DNA of 28,675 nt from Prevotella sp. UBA2850. GTDB lineage: Bacteria > Bacteroidota > Bacteroidia > Bacteroidales > Bacteroidaceae. Under the pieces are notes generated by a model. It was given only the letters and a program-made list of their open reading frames with translations, was not told the DNA's origin and did not search any database. This document shows positions 6,489-13,371 of the stretch, piece by piece. Where the stretch lies: positions 1 through 28,675 of the forward strand of contig DEFO01000043.1 of the NCBI GenBank assembly GCA_002350805.1, read 5' to 3'. The position numbers were made by a program, and so were the translations under genes. Every line of letters begins with the position of its first letter. The first letter of the stretch is position 1.

Positions 6489-8627
6489 ATGACACATCAT
6501 TGTAAAAACGAAGAGATAGAACACAAACATGAGTGTGATTGCCACGAGCATGAGTGTGATTGCCACGAGCATGAGTGTGATTGCCACGAGCATGAGGAGC
6601 ATCATCATGGCGGCGGCGACTGCTGTTGTCATGACCATCATCATCACCATGAGGATGAGGGACATGGCTGTGGATGCGGTTGCGGATGCCACCACGAGGA
6701 GGGCAGTCTGAAGAGCAAGCTATGGCTGATAGGCATCACGGCGGTACTGCTGGCTGGGGCCGTGCTCATCGAAAAACGGTGCCAGCTGGCTACATGGCAG
6801 TTGCTGCTGGTCTATCTGGTGCCTTACCTGCTCATCGGCTGGGACACGCTGAAGGAGGCTGCCGAGGGACTGGCGCACGGCGAGGCGTTCAACGAGCACT
6901 TCCTGATGGCGGTGGCGACCATCGGTGCCCTGTGCATCGGTTTCCTGCCGGGGGCTGAGACGCAGTTCCCCGAGGCGGTGTTTGTGATGCTGTTCTTCCA
7001 GGTGGGCGAGCTGTTTGAGGGCTATGCCGAGGGGAAGAGCCGTTCGAGCATTGCCCATCTGATGGATATCAGGCCCGACGTGGCGAACGTGGAGCGGCCG
7101 GACGACGACGGGTGCGGCGAGACGGTGGTGCAGCAGGTGGCTCCCGAGACTGTGGCCGTGGGCGAGGTGATTGTGATACGACCGGGCGAGCGGGTGCCGC
7201 TCGACGGTGTGATTGTGGAGGGTAGCAGTGCGCTCAACACGGTGGCGCTGACGGGCGAGAGCCTGCCGCGCGAGGTATTCTGCGGCGAAGAGGTGGTGTC
7301 GGGATGTGTCAACCTGAGTGGTGTCATCCGGGTGCGCACCACGAAGACCTTCGGCGAGAGCACGGCCTCGAAAATCATCCGACTGGTGGAGGATGCCGGT
7401 GAGAAAAAGTCGAAGAGCGAGACGTTTATCAGAAAGTTCGCACGGGTGTATACGCCGGTGGTGGTGTTTGCCGCCATGGCCCTGGCCGTGATTCCGCCCC
7501 TGTTGTCGGGTCACTTCGGGGCATCGTTCCCCACATGGCTCTACCGGGCACTGATGTTCCTGGTGGTGTCGTGCCCCTGCGCACTGGTCATCAGTGTGCC
7601 GCTGACCTTCTTCGGGGGTATCGGCGGGGCCTCGCGCAAAGGTATACTCATCAAGGGCTCTAACTATATGGACATCCTGGCGAAGCTCGGCACGGTGGTG
7701 TTCGACAAGACGGGCACGCTGACTCACGGACAGTTTGCGGTGACGGCAGTGCATCCGAACACCTTCGACGAGCGGCAGCTGCTTCATCTGGCGGCGCACG
7801 TCGAGCATTTCAGCACCCACCCCATCGGCACTGCCCTGCGCGAGGCCTTCCCCGAGGAGGCCACCGACGGCTGCCGTGTGAGTGAGGTGGAGGAGATTGC
7901 CGGCCAGGGTGTCAAGGCGCGTGTGGGCAATGACGTGGTGTGCGTGGGCAACACACGCATGATGGATGCCGTGGGTGCCCGCTGGACCGACTGCAAGCAC
8001 GTGGGTACGATCATCCATGTGGCGGTGAACGGCGAGTATGCAGGTCATATCGTCATTAACGACCGCATCAAGGACGACAGCGAACGGGCGATAGCCAGTC
8101 TGAAACGGCAGGGTGTAGAACGTGTGGTGATGCTGACGGGCGACCGGCAGGAAGTGGCTGCTGATGTGGCCGGCAAACTGTCCATCGACGAGTATCATGC
8201 CGAGCTGCTGCCTGCCGACAAGCTGAGCTGGATGGAGAGTTATCTGAAGAAGGCCCAAGAGACAGCTGGCGGAAAGGACCGTGGAGAGAGGAGCCTCACT
8301 GCATTCGTGGGCGACGGCATCAACGACGCACCGGTGCTGGCACGGGCCGACGTAGGTATTGCCATGGGTGCCTTGGGCAGCGACGCCGCCATCGAGGCTG
8401 CCGACGTGGTGCTGATGGACGACTGTCCGTCGAAGATAGCACAGGCCATTGGCATTGCGCGCCGCACATTGGGCATCGCGCGTCAGAACGTGGCACTGGC
8501 CATCGGCATCAAGGTTGCCGTACTGTTGCTGGCCACCGTGGGACTGGCCACCATGTGGATGGCCGTCTTTGCTGACGTGGGCGTCACCGTGCTCGCCGTG
8601 CTCAATGCCATGAGAGCACTGAGATAA
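6489..8627 (+). CDS. P1B-type heavy-metal (Zn/Cd/Pb) exporting ATPase with His/Cys-rich N-terminus
   Basis: This 712-aa membrane pump exports divalent metal at the cost of ATP. It has the full P-type set: TGES at 255-258, the metal-site CPC at 362-364, the phosphorylated D406 in DKTGT, the HP pair at 444-445, and GDGINDAP around 608-615. The last transmembrane segments carry an Lys (AIGIK) and D-V-G, a pattern of the ZntA/CadA subgroup (P1B-2). The usual GMxCxxC ferredoxin-like domain is absent. Instead residues 1-72 contain about 22 His and 14 Cys, including three identical HECDCHE units and a GCGCGCGC run. The coding sequence is visibly more GC-rich than the helicase operon to the left. It stands alone, with no adjacent metal regulator visible. 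Confidence 0.93.
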   Translation: MTHHCKNEEIEHKHECDCHEHECDCHEHECDCHEHEEHHHGGGDCCCHDHHHHHEDEGHGCGCGCGCHHEEGSLKSKLWLIGITAVLLAGAVLIEKRCQLATWQLLLVYLVPYLLIGWDTLKEAAEGLAHGEAFNEHFLMAVATIGALCIGFLPGAETQFPEAVFVMLFFQVGELFEGYAEGKSRSSIAHLMDIRPDVANVERPDDDGCGETVVQQVAPETVAVGEVIVIRPGERVPLDGVIVEGSSALNTVALTGESLPREVFCGEEVVSGCVNLSGVIRVRTTKTFGESTASKIIRLVEDAGEKKSKSETFIRKFARVYTPVVVFAAMALAVIPPLLSGHFGASFPTWLYRALMFLVVSCPCALVISVPLTFFGGIGGASRKGILIKGSNYMDILAKLGTVVFDKTGTLTHGQFAVTAVHPNTFDERQLLHLAAHVEHFSTHPIGTALREAFPEEATDGCRVSEVEEIAGQGVKARVGNDVVCVGNTRMMDAVGARWTDCKHVGTIIHVAVNGEYAGHIVINDRIKDDSERAIASLKRQGVERVVMLTGDRQEVAADVAGKLSIDEYHAELLPADKLSWMESYLKKAQETAGGKDRGERSLTAFVGDGINDAPVLARADVGIAMGALGSDAAIEAADVVLMDDCPSKIAQAIGIARRTLGIARQNVALAIGIKVAVLLLATVGLATMWMAVFADVGVTVLAVLNAMRALR
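6528..6590 (+). repeat. Three tandem 21-bp repeats inside the ATPase gene
   Basis: Three back-to-back copies, each encoding HECDCHE, begin at 6528, 6549 and 6570. They read the same at the nucleotide level, which points to recent unit duplication. Gain or loss of one unit keeps frame, so the length of the metal-binding tail can vary between strains. Confidence 0.9.
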
Positions 8628-8630
8628 ATG

Positions 8631-8720
8631 ACTAGGAAAGACTAGGGAAGCCTAGGAATACCTAGGAACACCTAGGATAGCCTAGGAAAACCTAGGAGAG
8701 CCTAGGAAAATCTTGGAAGC
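8631..8720. repeat. Nine phased 10-bp repeats of CCTAGGAAnn type
   Basis: Starting right after the ATPase stop, nine consecutive 10-mers begin at 8631, 8641 and so on to 8711. The consensus is CCTAGGAANA. The first two units read ACTAGG and the last degenerates to TCTTGG. The palindromic core CCTAGG recurs on the same face of the DNA once per turn. There is no spacer between units, so this is not a CRISPR. Confidence 0.93.
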
Positions 8721-8749
8721 TCAGGCAAATTTTCTGGTTTATCTTAAAA

Positions 8750-8774
8750 CAGGCGGTGGGATTCTTGCCGCCTG
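8750..8774. terminator. GC-rich hairpin, possible terminator after the ATPase
   Basis: CAGGCGG (8750-8756) pairs with CCGCCTG (8768-8774) across an 11-nt loop. A second small inverted repeat, CCTGAA-T-TTCAGG, overlaps its right arm at 8771-8783. It sits between convergent genes and could stop transcription from either side, but no run of T follows. Confidence 0.4.
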
Positions 8775-8802
8775 AATTTCAGGCAGATTTGAGGAAATTT
8801 TC

Positions 8803-8935
8803 AATTAGGCATTAATTAGGTTCTAATTAGGCATTAATTAGGTTGCAATTAGGCATTAATTGCATGGTAATTAGGCATTAATTAGAACCTAATTAGTCGA
8901 CTAATTGCAACCTAATCAGGCATTAATTGGAAATG
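8803..8935. repeat. Twelve phased ~11-bp repeats of AATTAGGnnnn type
   Basis: AATT (or AATC in one unit) recurs every 11 bp from 8803; a single unit, at 8891, is 12 bp. Odd-numbered units near the start read AATTAGGCATT, alternating with variants such as AATTAGGTTCT and AATTAGGTTGC, giving a 22-bp higher order. The array ends about 100 nt before the LysR stop codon. Confidence 0.93.
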
Positions 8936-9038
8936 AGCTGGCTTGGAGGCACTTTTTAATGACTCATTTTGATTTGTATCAGTCCACTAACTGGAGCCCT
9001 CAAGCTGGCAGATCAGGGTTGAGCCGGAGGGGGGAACT

Positions 9039-9944
9039 TTACAGAATTTTGTTACGGAGAACGGAGGTGCTCTCGCCCAGCATGCGGACGAACTCGCGAG
9101 TGGAGTTCTTCACGTAGGCACCTTTCAGGAGATGGATGCAGCCTTGCATGACGTTCTCGGGTGTGTCGGTGTCGCTGATGGGGATGGCATGGAGGCCGTC
9201 CTCGCCCACCACCGTGCTCTCGCTGAGCACCGTGACATAGTTGGACTCGCGCGCCAAGCGGAACAGCAGATAGACGGTGTTCATCTCGACCTTGATGCGA
9301 TAGTGGTAGTCAGTGCCGGCAATGTTACGCTCGAAGGCATTGCGGGCCTGGGTGCCTTTGCGCGGCAGGGCCAGGTCGTAGCGCTGCAACTCGTCGAGGG
9401 TGAGCGACTCGCGGCCCACCAGTGAGTGGCGGTCGTTGACAATAGCTGCCAGGCGGTGATAGAACAAGATGTGGCTCTCGATGCGCGGATTGCTCTGGGT
9501 GGGTTTGAAGGCCAGCACAAAGTCGAACTCATGGTGCGACAGGCGCTCCATCAGGTCGGCCATGGTCGATTGGGTGACATTGACTTTCACATGGGGATAT
9601 TGCCGCAGGAAGGCGGTGAGCGTCTCGGCCATGATGCTGGTGAACGAGAACGTCACACCGATGTTCAGTTCGCCGCCCATCAGGTTTTTCAGCTCGTCGA
9701 GTCGCAGCTGACAGTTCTCGGCAGCCTGCAGGGTCTCGCGGGCCAGCGGAACGAGGGTCTGTCCGGCCTCGGTGAGCGTCACCTCATGGCTGTTGCGCAT
9801 GAACAAAGGCTGGTCGAGGTCGCGCTCCAACTGCAGGATTTGCTGCGAGAGCGTGCTCTGGGTGATAAACAGTTCTTTGGCTGCCGTAGAAAAGTTCAGG
9901 GTATCGGCAACACGCAAAAAATATTTCAGTTGTCGTAGTTCCAT
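9039..9944 (-). CDS. LysR-family transcriptional regulator
   Basis: This 301-aa protein has the classic LysR layout. A winged helix-turn-helix occupies residues 1-60 (MELRQLKYF..., with STAAKELFITQSTLSQQI as the recognition region), followed by a two-lobed effector-binding domain. The frame is open upstream to 10004, but the family start is MELRQLKYF, so ATG 9944 is used. A TAATTTTG box ends only 5 nt before this ATG, so the message would be nearly leaderless. It is divergent from a 34-aa microprotein, with two palindromes between them. LysR proteins usually regulate the divergent neighbour and themselves; here the only divergent target in view is the microprotein. The two cysteines do not suggest an OxyR-type peroxide sensor. 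Confidence 0.92.
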   Translation of the reverse strand: MELRQLKYFLRVADTLNFSTAAKELFITQSTLSQQILQLERDLDQPLFMRNSHEVTLTEAGQTLVPLARETLQAAENCQLRLDELKNLMGGELNIGVTFSFTSIMAETLTAFLRQYPHVKVNVTQSTMADLMERLSHHEFDFVLAFKPTQSNPRIESHILFYHRLAAIVNDRHSLVGRESLTLDELQRYDLALPRKGTQARNAFERNIAGTDYHYRIKVEMNTVYLLFRLARESNYVTVLSESTVVGEDGLHAIPISDTDTPENVMQGCIHLLKGAYVKNSTREFVRMLGESTSVLRNKIL

Positions 9945-9949
9945 GGGTG

Positions 9950-9957
9950 CAAAATTA
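9950..9957 (-). promoter_or_regulatory. -7 box of the LysR gene
   Basis: On the minus strand this reads TAATTTTG, fitting TAnnTTTG, and ends 5 nt before the LysR ATG. No TTTG is found at the right distance upstream. If it is the real promoter, the transcript starts at or within a base or two of the start codon. Confidence 0.45.
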
Positions 9958-9972
9958 CAAAATTTCTCGTTA

Positions 9973-9988
9973 ATAATCAGTTGATTAT
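9973..9988. promoter_or_regulatory. Palindrome ATAATCA-GT-TGATTAT
   Basis: A perfect inverted repeat of 7-bp arms lies 29 nt upstream of the LysR start. Its position next to the LysR -7 box suits autoregulation. It does not keep the exact T-N11-A spacing of LysR boxes. Confidence 0.45.
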
Positions 9989-10017
9989 CAGAAATAATTT
10001 GCATTCTTGCGTTTTAT

Positions 10018-10034
10018 TATCGGTTTTACCGATA
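10018..10034. promoter_or_regulatory. Palindrome TATCGGT-TTT-ACCGATA with LysR-box spacing
   Basis: A perfect inverted repeat of 7-bp arms contains a T-N11-A core (10020 to 10032), the general LysR box shape. It lies between the LysR gene and the microprotein promoter, 55 nt upstream of that promoter's -33 element, where an activator could sit. Confidence 0.5.
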
Positions 10035-10088
10035 GCCATTATTCGTATTTTGCCGTGTGCCATGTTCGTGAAATATCATAACCAATGG

Positions 10089-10119
10089 TTGGTGGAATGG
10101 TGATTTCGGCGTAACTTTG
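10089..10119 (+). promoter_or_regulatory. Promoter of the 34-aa microprotein
   Basis: TTGG (10089-10092) is followed after 19 nt by TAACTTTG (10112-10119), matching the Bacteroidetes -33/-7 form apart from one base in the first element. It is 48 nt upstream of the ATG at 10168. Confidence 0.7.
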
Positions 10120-10167
10120 CACCGGAAAAAGAAATAAAAGGGTAACAATTTAAAAAAAGTAAAGATT

Positions 10168-10272
10168 ATGGAAATGAATGTAATGTACAACACAATTTGC
10201 CTGGCCATGATGCTGCTGGCTGGCACAGTTTTCACAGTTTGGTATACACGTCACGAGCATATCGAGCCGTAA
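10168..10272 (+). CDS. 34-residue single-pass membrane microprotein
   Basis: ATG at 10168 opens a 34-codon frame that ends with TAA at 10270-10272. The peptide starts MEMNVMYNTIC and has one hydrophobic segment (about residues 9-26: TICLAMMLLAGTVFTVW), then a charged tail, YTRHEHIEP. It is too short for most gene finders. The case for it is its own promoter 48 nt upstream and a strong terminator 28 nt downstream, which bracket nothing else. Met codons at positions 3 and 6 are possible starts. The likely place is the inner membrane. The divergent LysR gene may control it. I do not recognise a family. Confidence 0.72.
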   Translation: MEMNVMYNTICLAMMLLAGTVFTVWYTRHEHIEP

Positions 10273-10299
10273 AGAAAGAATCCTATCACTTAAGAATAT

Positions 10300-10341
10300 G
10301 CGCCCCAAGAGCTATTAGGCTTTTGGGGCGCAGTTGTTTTT
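10300..10341 (+). terminator. Rho-independent terminator of the microprotein
   Basis: GCGCCCCAA (10300-10308) pairs with TTGGGGCGC (10323-10331). The stem can extend inward by five more pairs, two of them G-T wobbles, to an ATTA tetraloop. TTGTTTTT follows at 10334-10341. Confidence 0.88.
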
Positions 10342-10343
10342 GA

Positions 10344-10420
10344 GTTGCCCACAGAAGGCGGCAAGCCGCTGGTTCCAGGTTCAAAGTTCCAGGTTCAAAG
10401 TTCAAGGTTCAAGGTTCAAT
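10344..10420 (-). repeat. Partial inverted copy of a dispersed spacer element, with 7-bp repeats
   Basis: Read on the minus strand, 10344-10386 matches parts of the elements at 17841 and 19040 (the stretch from CCAGCGG through the GTGGGCAAC end). It adjoins a run of GGTTCAA/AGTTCAA/GGTTCCA heptamers to about 10420. The heptamer family TTGAACC also appears around 17830, 17990, 18880 and 19010. Confidence 0.75.
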
Positions 10421-10536
10421 AACGGTCATCAGACCGTTGTATGTTGTTCTTGTTGTTTAAGTGGTTTTCATCTCAACATATATTTATATTAACGACAACA
10501 GGAACAACTATAACAACTCATCGGTCAAAGACCGAT
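10421..10536. repeat. Paired-arm TTG/AAC element, copy A
   Basis: The element opens with the hairpin AACGGTC-ATCA-GACCGTT (10421-10438). A left arm follows, GTTGTTCTTGTTGTT (10443-10457), then a 33-nt AT-rich centre and a right arm (10491-10517) that is nearly its reverse complement. It closes with ATCGGTC-AAA-GACCGAT (10520-10536). A related copy is at 20391-20492. Confidence 0.75.
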
Positions 10537-10820
10537 TTAGATCTGTGTCATCTGTGCAATCTGTGTGAACTTTTATACACGAATGGTCTGGAATTGACCA
10601 TAAAAAATTATAAATTTATTATTGATAATTTGTGGAAATTTACGGGAATTAGTGTTAAGTATAAAACACAAATTGGCACAAATGACCACAAATTATCAAA
10701 AATTCTTTTACTCAAGCCGGCAGGCAATTATCAATTCTCAATTTTCAATTCTCAATTCAATGAAAGCCGGCAGGCTAATTGTCCATTATCAATTGTCCAT
10801 TATCAATTGCCAAAAAGCCG

Positions 10821-12524
10821 CTACCTCACGCCGCCGCCGAAGCCGCCGCCGGAGAAGCCGCCGCCACCGCCCCATGAGGCATGGCCGCCGCCACCGGAGG
10901 AACGGATGGTACTGCTGCCACTGCCACGCGACCAGCCGCTGACATGGAGAGAGCCGTTGTAGGCTGCATTGTTGATTGGTGCGAGAACGACACCCTGGTC
11001 CATGACCTGTGCTATCTGGTCCATCTGCAGATACTCGGGATTGATCTTCTTCATGTCCTTGAGCACCTGCTCGGCATTACCGAAGAGCGTGGCATAGATG
11101 AGGTAGTCTTTCCATAGTCCCACCTCCTCGACATGACGCTCATTGGCCAAGGTGAAGTCCTTGAGATACTTACGCAGTCCGAAGAGCTGGCTCACGCGGT
11201 CGTTAGGTCCTATCTTGCGTTCATTCTCCGCTTCGGAGAACGATACCGAGCGGTGGAGAAGCTGAGAGAACCCTTGCAGCGACGATGCCTTGCGCTGCAT
11301 ATACTTCTCGAGTTCTTTGGGCTGGAGCACGCCGTCGTCGCCAGCCGCCGCCTTGAAGATCTTGTAGATATGCTTGCGCAGGCGCACATCGCGCTCTTCG
11401 CCCTCCTCTGTCAGTTCACCGATGGTGATGGCTTGGGCGGTTTTTCCCTTGCTGTCGGTCACATTCTGAATCTTGAGGGCACCCTGATAGATGAGGCGCA
11501 GGATTTCGGCACTGAGCAGATTGCTGTAGCTGGCATGCACATACTTATAGGCATTGATGATGCCATTGGCATGGAGCAGGTCGCCCTGATAGGGTATGTC
11601 GCGATACCATAGGAGGTTGCGGTTGATCTGCCGGCGGGCCCGCCATATCTGCCATAGCTTATAAACGGTAATGACAACGGGCAAGAGGCCGATAAAGATC
11701 CAGACACACGCGAAGAATATGATCATCAGCTTGTCCATCAGACTTGTCTCCTTCTCCACATAGTCGCTACCCTCGAAGGCATGCTCTTTCACTGCCTCGA
11801 AGTTACCTTGCCGCACATCGTCGGGCTGGAACATGCCCTTGTCGAAGGCGGCCATCACGATCATGGCACTCTCACGGCCGAAGGGCTCGCTGCTCTCGGC
11901 CACGATACAGCTGTCCTGGAAGTTCACATCGCCACGATAGCGGAAGGCCCAGATGCGGCTGTTGGTGTTGGTGAAACCTATTGTGTCGGCCGGGGTGATG
12001 GTGACGCGCACATGGTCGGGATAGGGACTGATGCCCTGTGCCACAAACATATAGTTGAAGCCGTCGGCATCGTCGTAGCCCTTCACCAGCCGGGTGACGG
12101 TATACGAGGTGATGTAGGTACGGTCGCCGCTGTCGCCGAGGCCCCAGCAGAGCTCATAGCCGTCGTGCTTGCTGACGATGCCGCAGCGGTTTTGCTTCTG
12201 CCGTCGGCTGCGGTCGATGTCCCACTTGCCTATGTTCTGATACTCCGTGCCGGTCTCGTCGGTCACGGTGAGGTCGCGCACCTCACTGCCCGAGAGGTTG
12301 CCGATGACGATGTAGCACTCGGTGCCCTCGCTGTCGATGCGCATCTGGCGCGTCTCGGTGATGCGGGCGTCGCCATTGGGCGAGAGCACCACACGAATGT
12401 CGAGGTTGCTCAGGTGCGGACGGGCGCCTGCCGGGAAGATGGCAAAAAAGCATAAGGGGATGATGAGCATCACCAGCCTCATCAGCCTACGGGGTGAGCA
12501 GCTATTGACTACCGTTTTTCTCAT
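10821..12524 (-). CDS. DUF2207 membrane protein with Gly-rich tail
   Basis: A 567-aa envelope protein. A signal-like hydrophobic segment lies at about 14-34, ending in AGA. The extracytoplasmic DUF2207 fold follows (VLSPNGDARITETRQM onward, to ~230), then a long transmembrane segment at ~266-290 (KLMIIFFACVWIFIGLLPVVI), a cytoplasmic region of ~230 residues, and a Gly/Ser-rich tail ending GGGFGGGVR. This order is the usual one for the family, which is commonly found beside lemA. Its biochemical role is unknown. It follows lemA on the same strand with 225 nt between, most of it tandem repeat. A Met at residue 15 is a possible later start. Confidence 0.9.
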   Translation of the reverse strand: MRKTVVNSCSPRRLMRLVMLIIPLCFFAIFPAGARPHLSNLDIRVVLSPNGDARITETRQMRIDSEGTECYIVIGNLSGSEVRDLTVTDETGTEYQNIGKWDIDRSRRQKQNRCGIVSKHDGYELCWGLGDSGDRTYITSYTVTRLVKGYDDADGFNYMFVAQGISPYPDHVRVTITPADTIGFTNTNSRIWAFRYRGDVNFQDSCIVAESSEPFGRESAMIVMAAFDKGMFQPDDVRQGNFEAVKEHAFEGSDYVEKETSLMDKLMIIFFACVWIFIGLLPVVITVYKLWQIWRARRQINRNLLWYRDIPYQGDLLHANGIINAYKYVHASYSNLLSAEILRLIYQGALKIQNVTDSKGKTAQAITIGELTEEGEERDVRLRKHIYKIFKAAAGDDGVLQPKELEKYMQRKASSLQGFSQLLHRSVSFSEAENERKIGPNDRVSQLFGLRKYLKDFTLANERHVEEVGLWKDYLIYATLFGNAEQVLKDMKKINPEYLQMDQIAQVMDQGVVLAPINNAAYNGSLHVSGWSRGSGSSTIRSSGGGGHASWGGGGGFSGGGFGGGVR

Positions 12525-12590
12525 GGGATGATTGGTTTTTAGGGATATTGGGGAAGGCCGGGGTTCCAGGGGGCCGTTAACTGAGGCACT

Positions 12591-12731
12591 GCCTCAGTAT
12601 ACAGGACAATCCCAGCCTCAGACTACAGGACGACCAAGCCTCGGTATACAGGACAATTCCAGCCTCAGACTGCAGGACGACCAAGCCTCGGTATACAGGA
12701 CAATCCTTGCCTCGGTCTGCAGGGCTGCCGA
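12591..12731. repeat. Six alternating 24/23-bp tandem repeats between lemA and the DUF2207 gene
   Basis: Units start at 12591, 12615, 12638, 12662, 12685 and 12709, with lengths 24, 23, 24, 23, 24 and 23. All begin GCCTC(A/G). The 24-mers carry GTATACAGGACAAT; the 23-mers mostly carry CT(A/G)CAGGACGACCAA, and the last unit is degenerate. The true period is 47 bp, repeated three times. The array ends 18 nt from the lemA stop codon and would be transcribed if the two genes share a message. Confidence 0.93.
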
Positions 12732-12749
12732 GGGGGCGGCTATTCTTCC

Positions 12750-13328
12750 TTAATCGACTTTGAAAGCCTCGTCGAGGTCGGGATAGTAGGTTTTCTTCTC
12801 CTCGTCGACCTTCAGATACTCCTTCTCGCGGAAGTTGAGCAGCGAAGCCACGAACGATGACGGCCACTGGCGCACCATGCGGTTCATCTTGGTGGCAGAA
12901 TCGTTGTAGACCATACGGCTCAAGCGCACATTCTCCTCGTATTTTTCAATGCCTGCCATTGTCTCGCGGTACAGGTCGGCAGCCTTCAGGTCGGGATAAG
13001 CCTCACCTACGGCAATCAGTCGGCCGAGGACCTCCTGCAATGCTCCCTGCTGCTGGTTCACCTGTTCGGGCGTGCTAGGACTGGAGACACGGCGCTCGCG
13101 GATGACCTTGATGAGCGTCTCAGACTCGTGCTTGGAATAACGGGCGGCCATCTTGGCCAGGTTCAACACTGCGTCCCAACGCGAATTCAACTGAACGGAA
13201 ATCTGCGAGAGTGCATTCTTGCAAAGCTCATCGAGATTGACCAGCTCGCGCTGAGTCTTGAAAATGTACACTGCCACGATGACAATCAGGGCAATGATGA
13301 TGATAAGAATTACCGTTAATGCTGCCAT
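12750..13328 (-). CDS. lemA: LemA-family protein
   Basis: A 192-aa protein with one N-terminal membrane anchor (residues 3-23, an Ile/Val-rich stretch ending VAVYIF). A helical domain of the LemA type follows: LVNLDELCKNALSQISVQL, then NLAKMAARYSKHE, then the conserved AYPDLKAAD and FREKEYL near the end. The orientation is N-out, with the helical bundle on the other side of the membrane; the exact function is unsettled in bacteria. The pairing with a DUF2207 protein is typical. A TATCTTTG box 43 nt upstream of the ATG is the likely promoter, back to back with the GH95 promoter. Confidence 0.95.
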   Translation of the reverse strand: MAALTVILIIIIALIVIVAVYIFKTQRELVNLDELCKNALSQISVQLNSRWDAVLNLAKMAARYSKHESETLIKVIRERRVSSPSTPEQVNQQQGALQEVLGRLIAVGEAYPDLKAADLYRETMAGIEKYEENVRLSRMVYNDSATKMNRMVRQWPSSFVASLLNFREKEYLKVDEEKKTYYPDLDEAFKVD

Positions 13329-13371
13329 AATAATACTGATAAAAATTTACAATTGTTGATGATATCTTCTG

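Larger units (their letters stand above)
8628..9038. other. Convergent spacer filled by two short tandem arrays
   Basis: This 411-nt spacer lies between the stops of the ATPase (plus) and LysR (minus) genes. It contains a 10-bp array (8631-8720), a hairpin (8750-8774) and an 11-bp array (8803-8935). The remaining 100 nt before the LysR stop show nothing I can name. Confidence 0.7.
10273..10820. other. Repeat-rich spacer between the microprotein and the DUF2207 gene
   Basis: This 548-nt spacer holds, in order: a terminator, an inverted partial copy of the 17841/19040 element with a 7-bp GGTTCAA run (10344-10420), a paired-arm element (10421-10536), a CTGTG-rich tract, and a CAATT-rich tract (10710-10815). 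The tract includes two AGCCGGCAGGC boxes and a doubled CCATTATCAATTG. No credible gene is seen. Confidence 0.65.

Noticed and set aside
6720..8258. A 512-aa open frame on the minus strand opposite the metal ATPase
   Set aside because: It is a GC-rich shadow of the ATPase; its translation is His/Arg/Gln-rich with no domain, and the plus frame has every P-type motif.
8631..8935. A CRISPR array
   Set aside because: The units are 10-12 bp, directly abutting and without spacers; no cas gene is near.
9945..10004. A longer LysR start at 10004
   Set aside because: It would place 20 extra residues before the conserved MELRQLKYF start and read through a palindrome and the -7 box.
10441..10962. A 173-aa plus-strand frame ending in a Pro-rich stretch
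   Set aside because: The Pro-rich end is the reverse of the Gly-rich tail of the DUF2207 protein and the rest is spacer repeat.
12591..12731. A CRISPR array between lemA and the DUF2207 gene
   Set aside because: Units abut each other with no unique spacers and vary internally; it is a simple tandem repeat.
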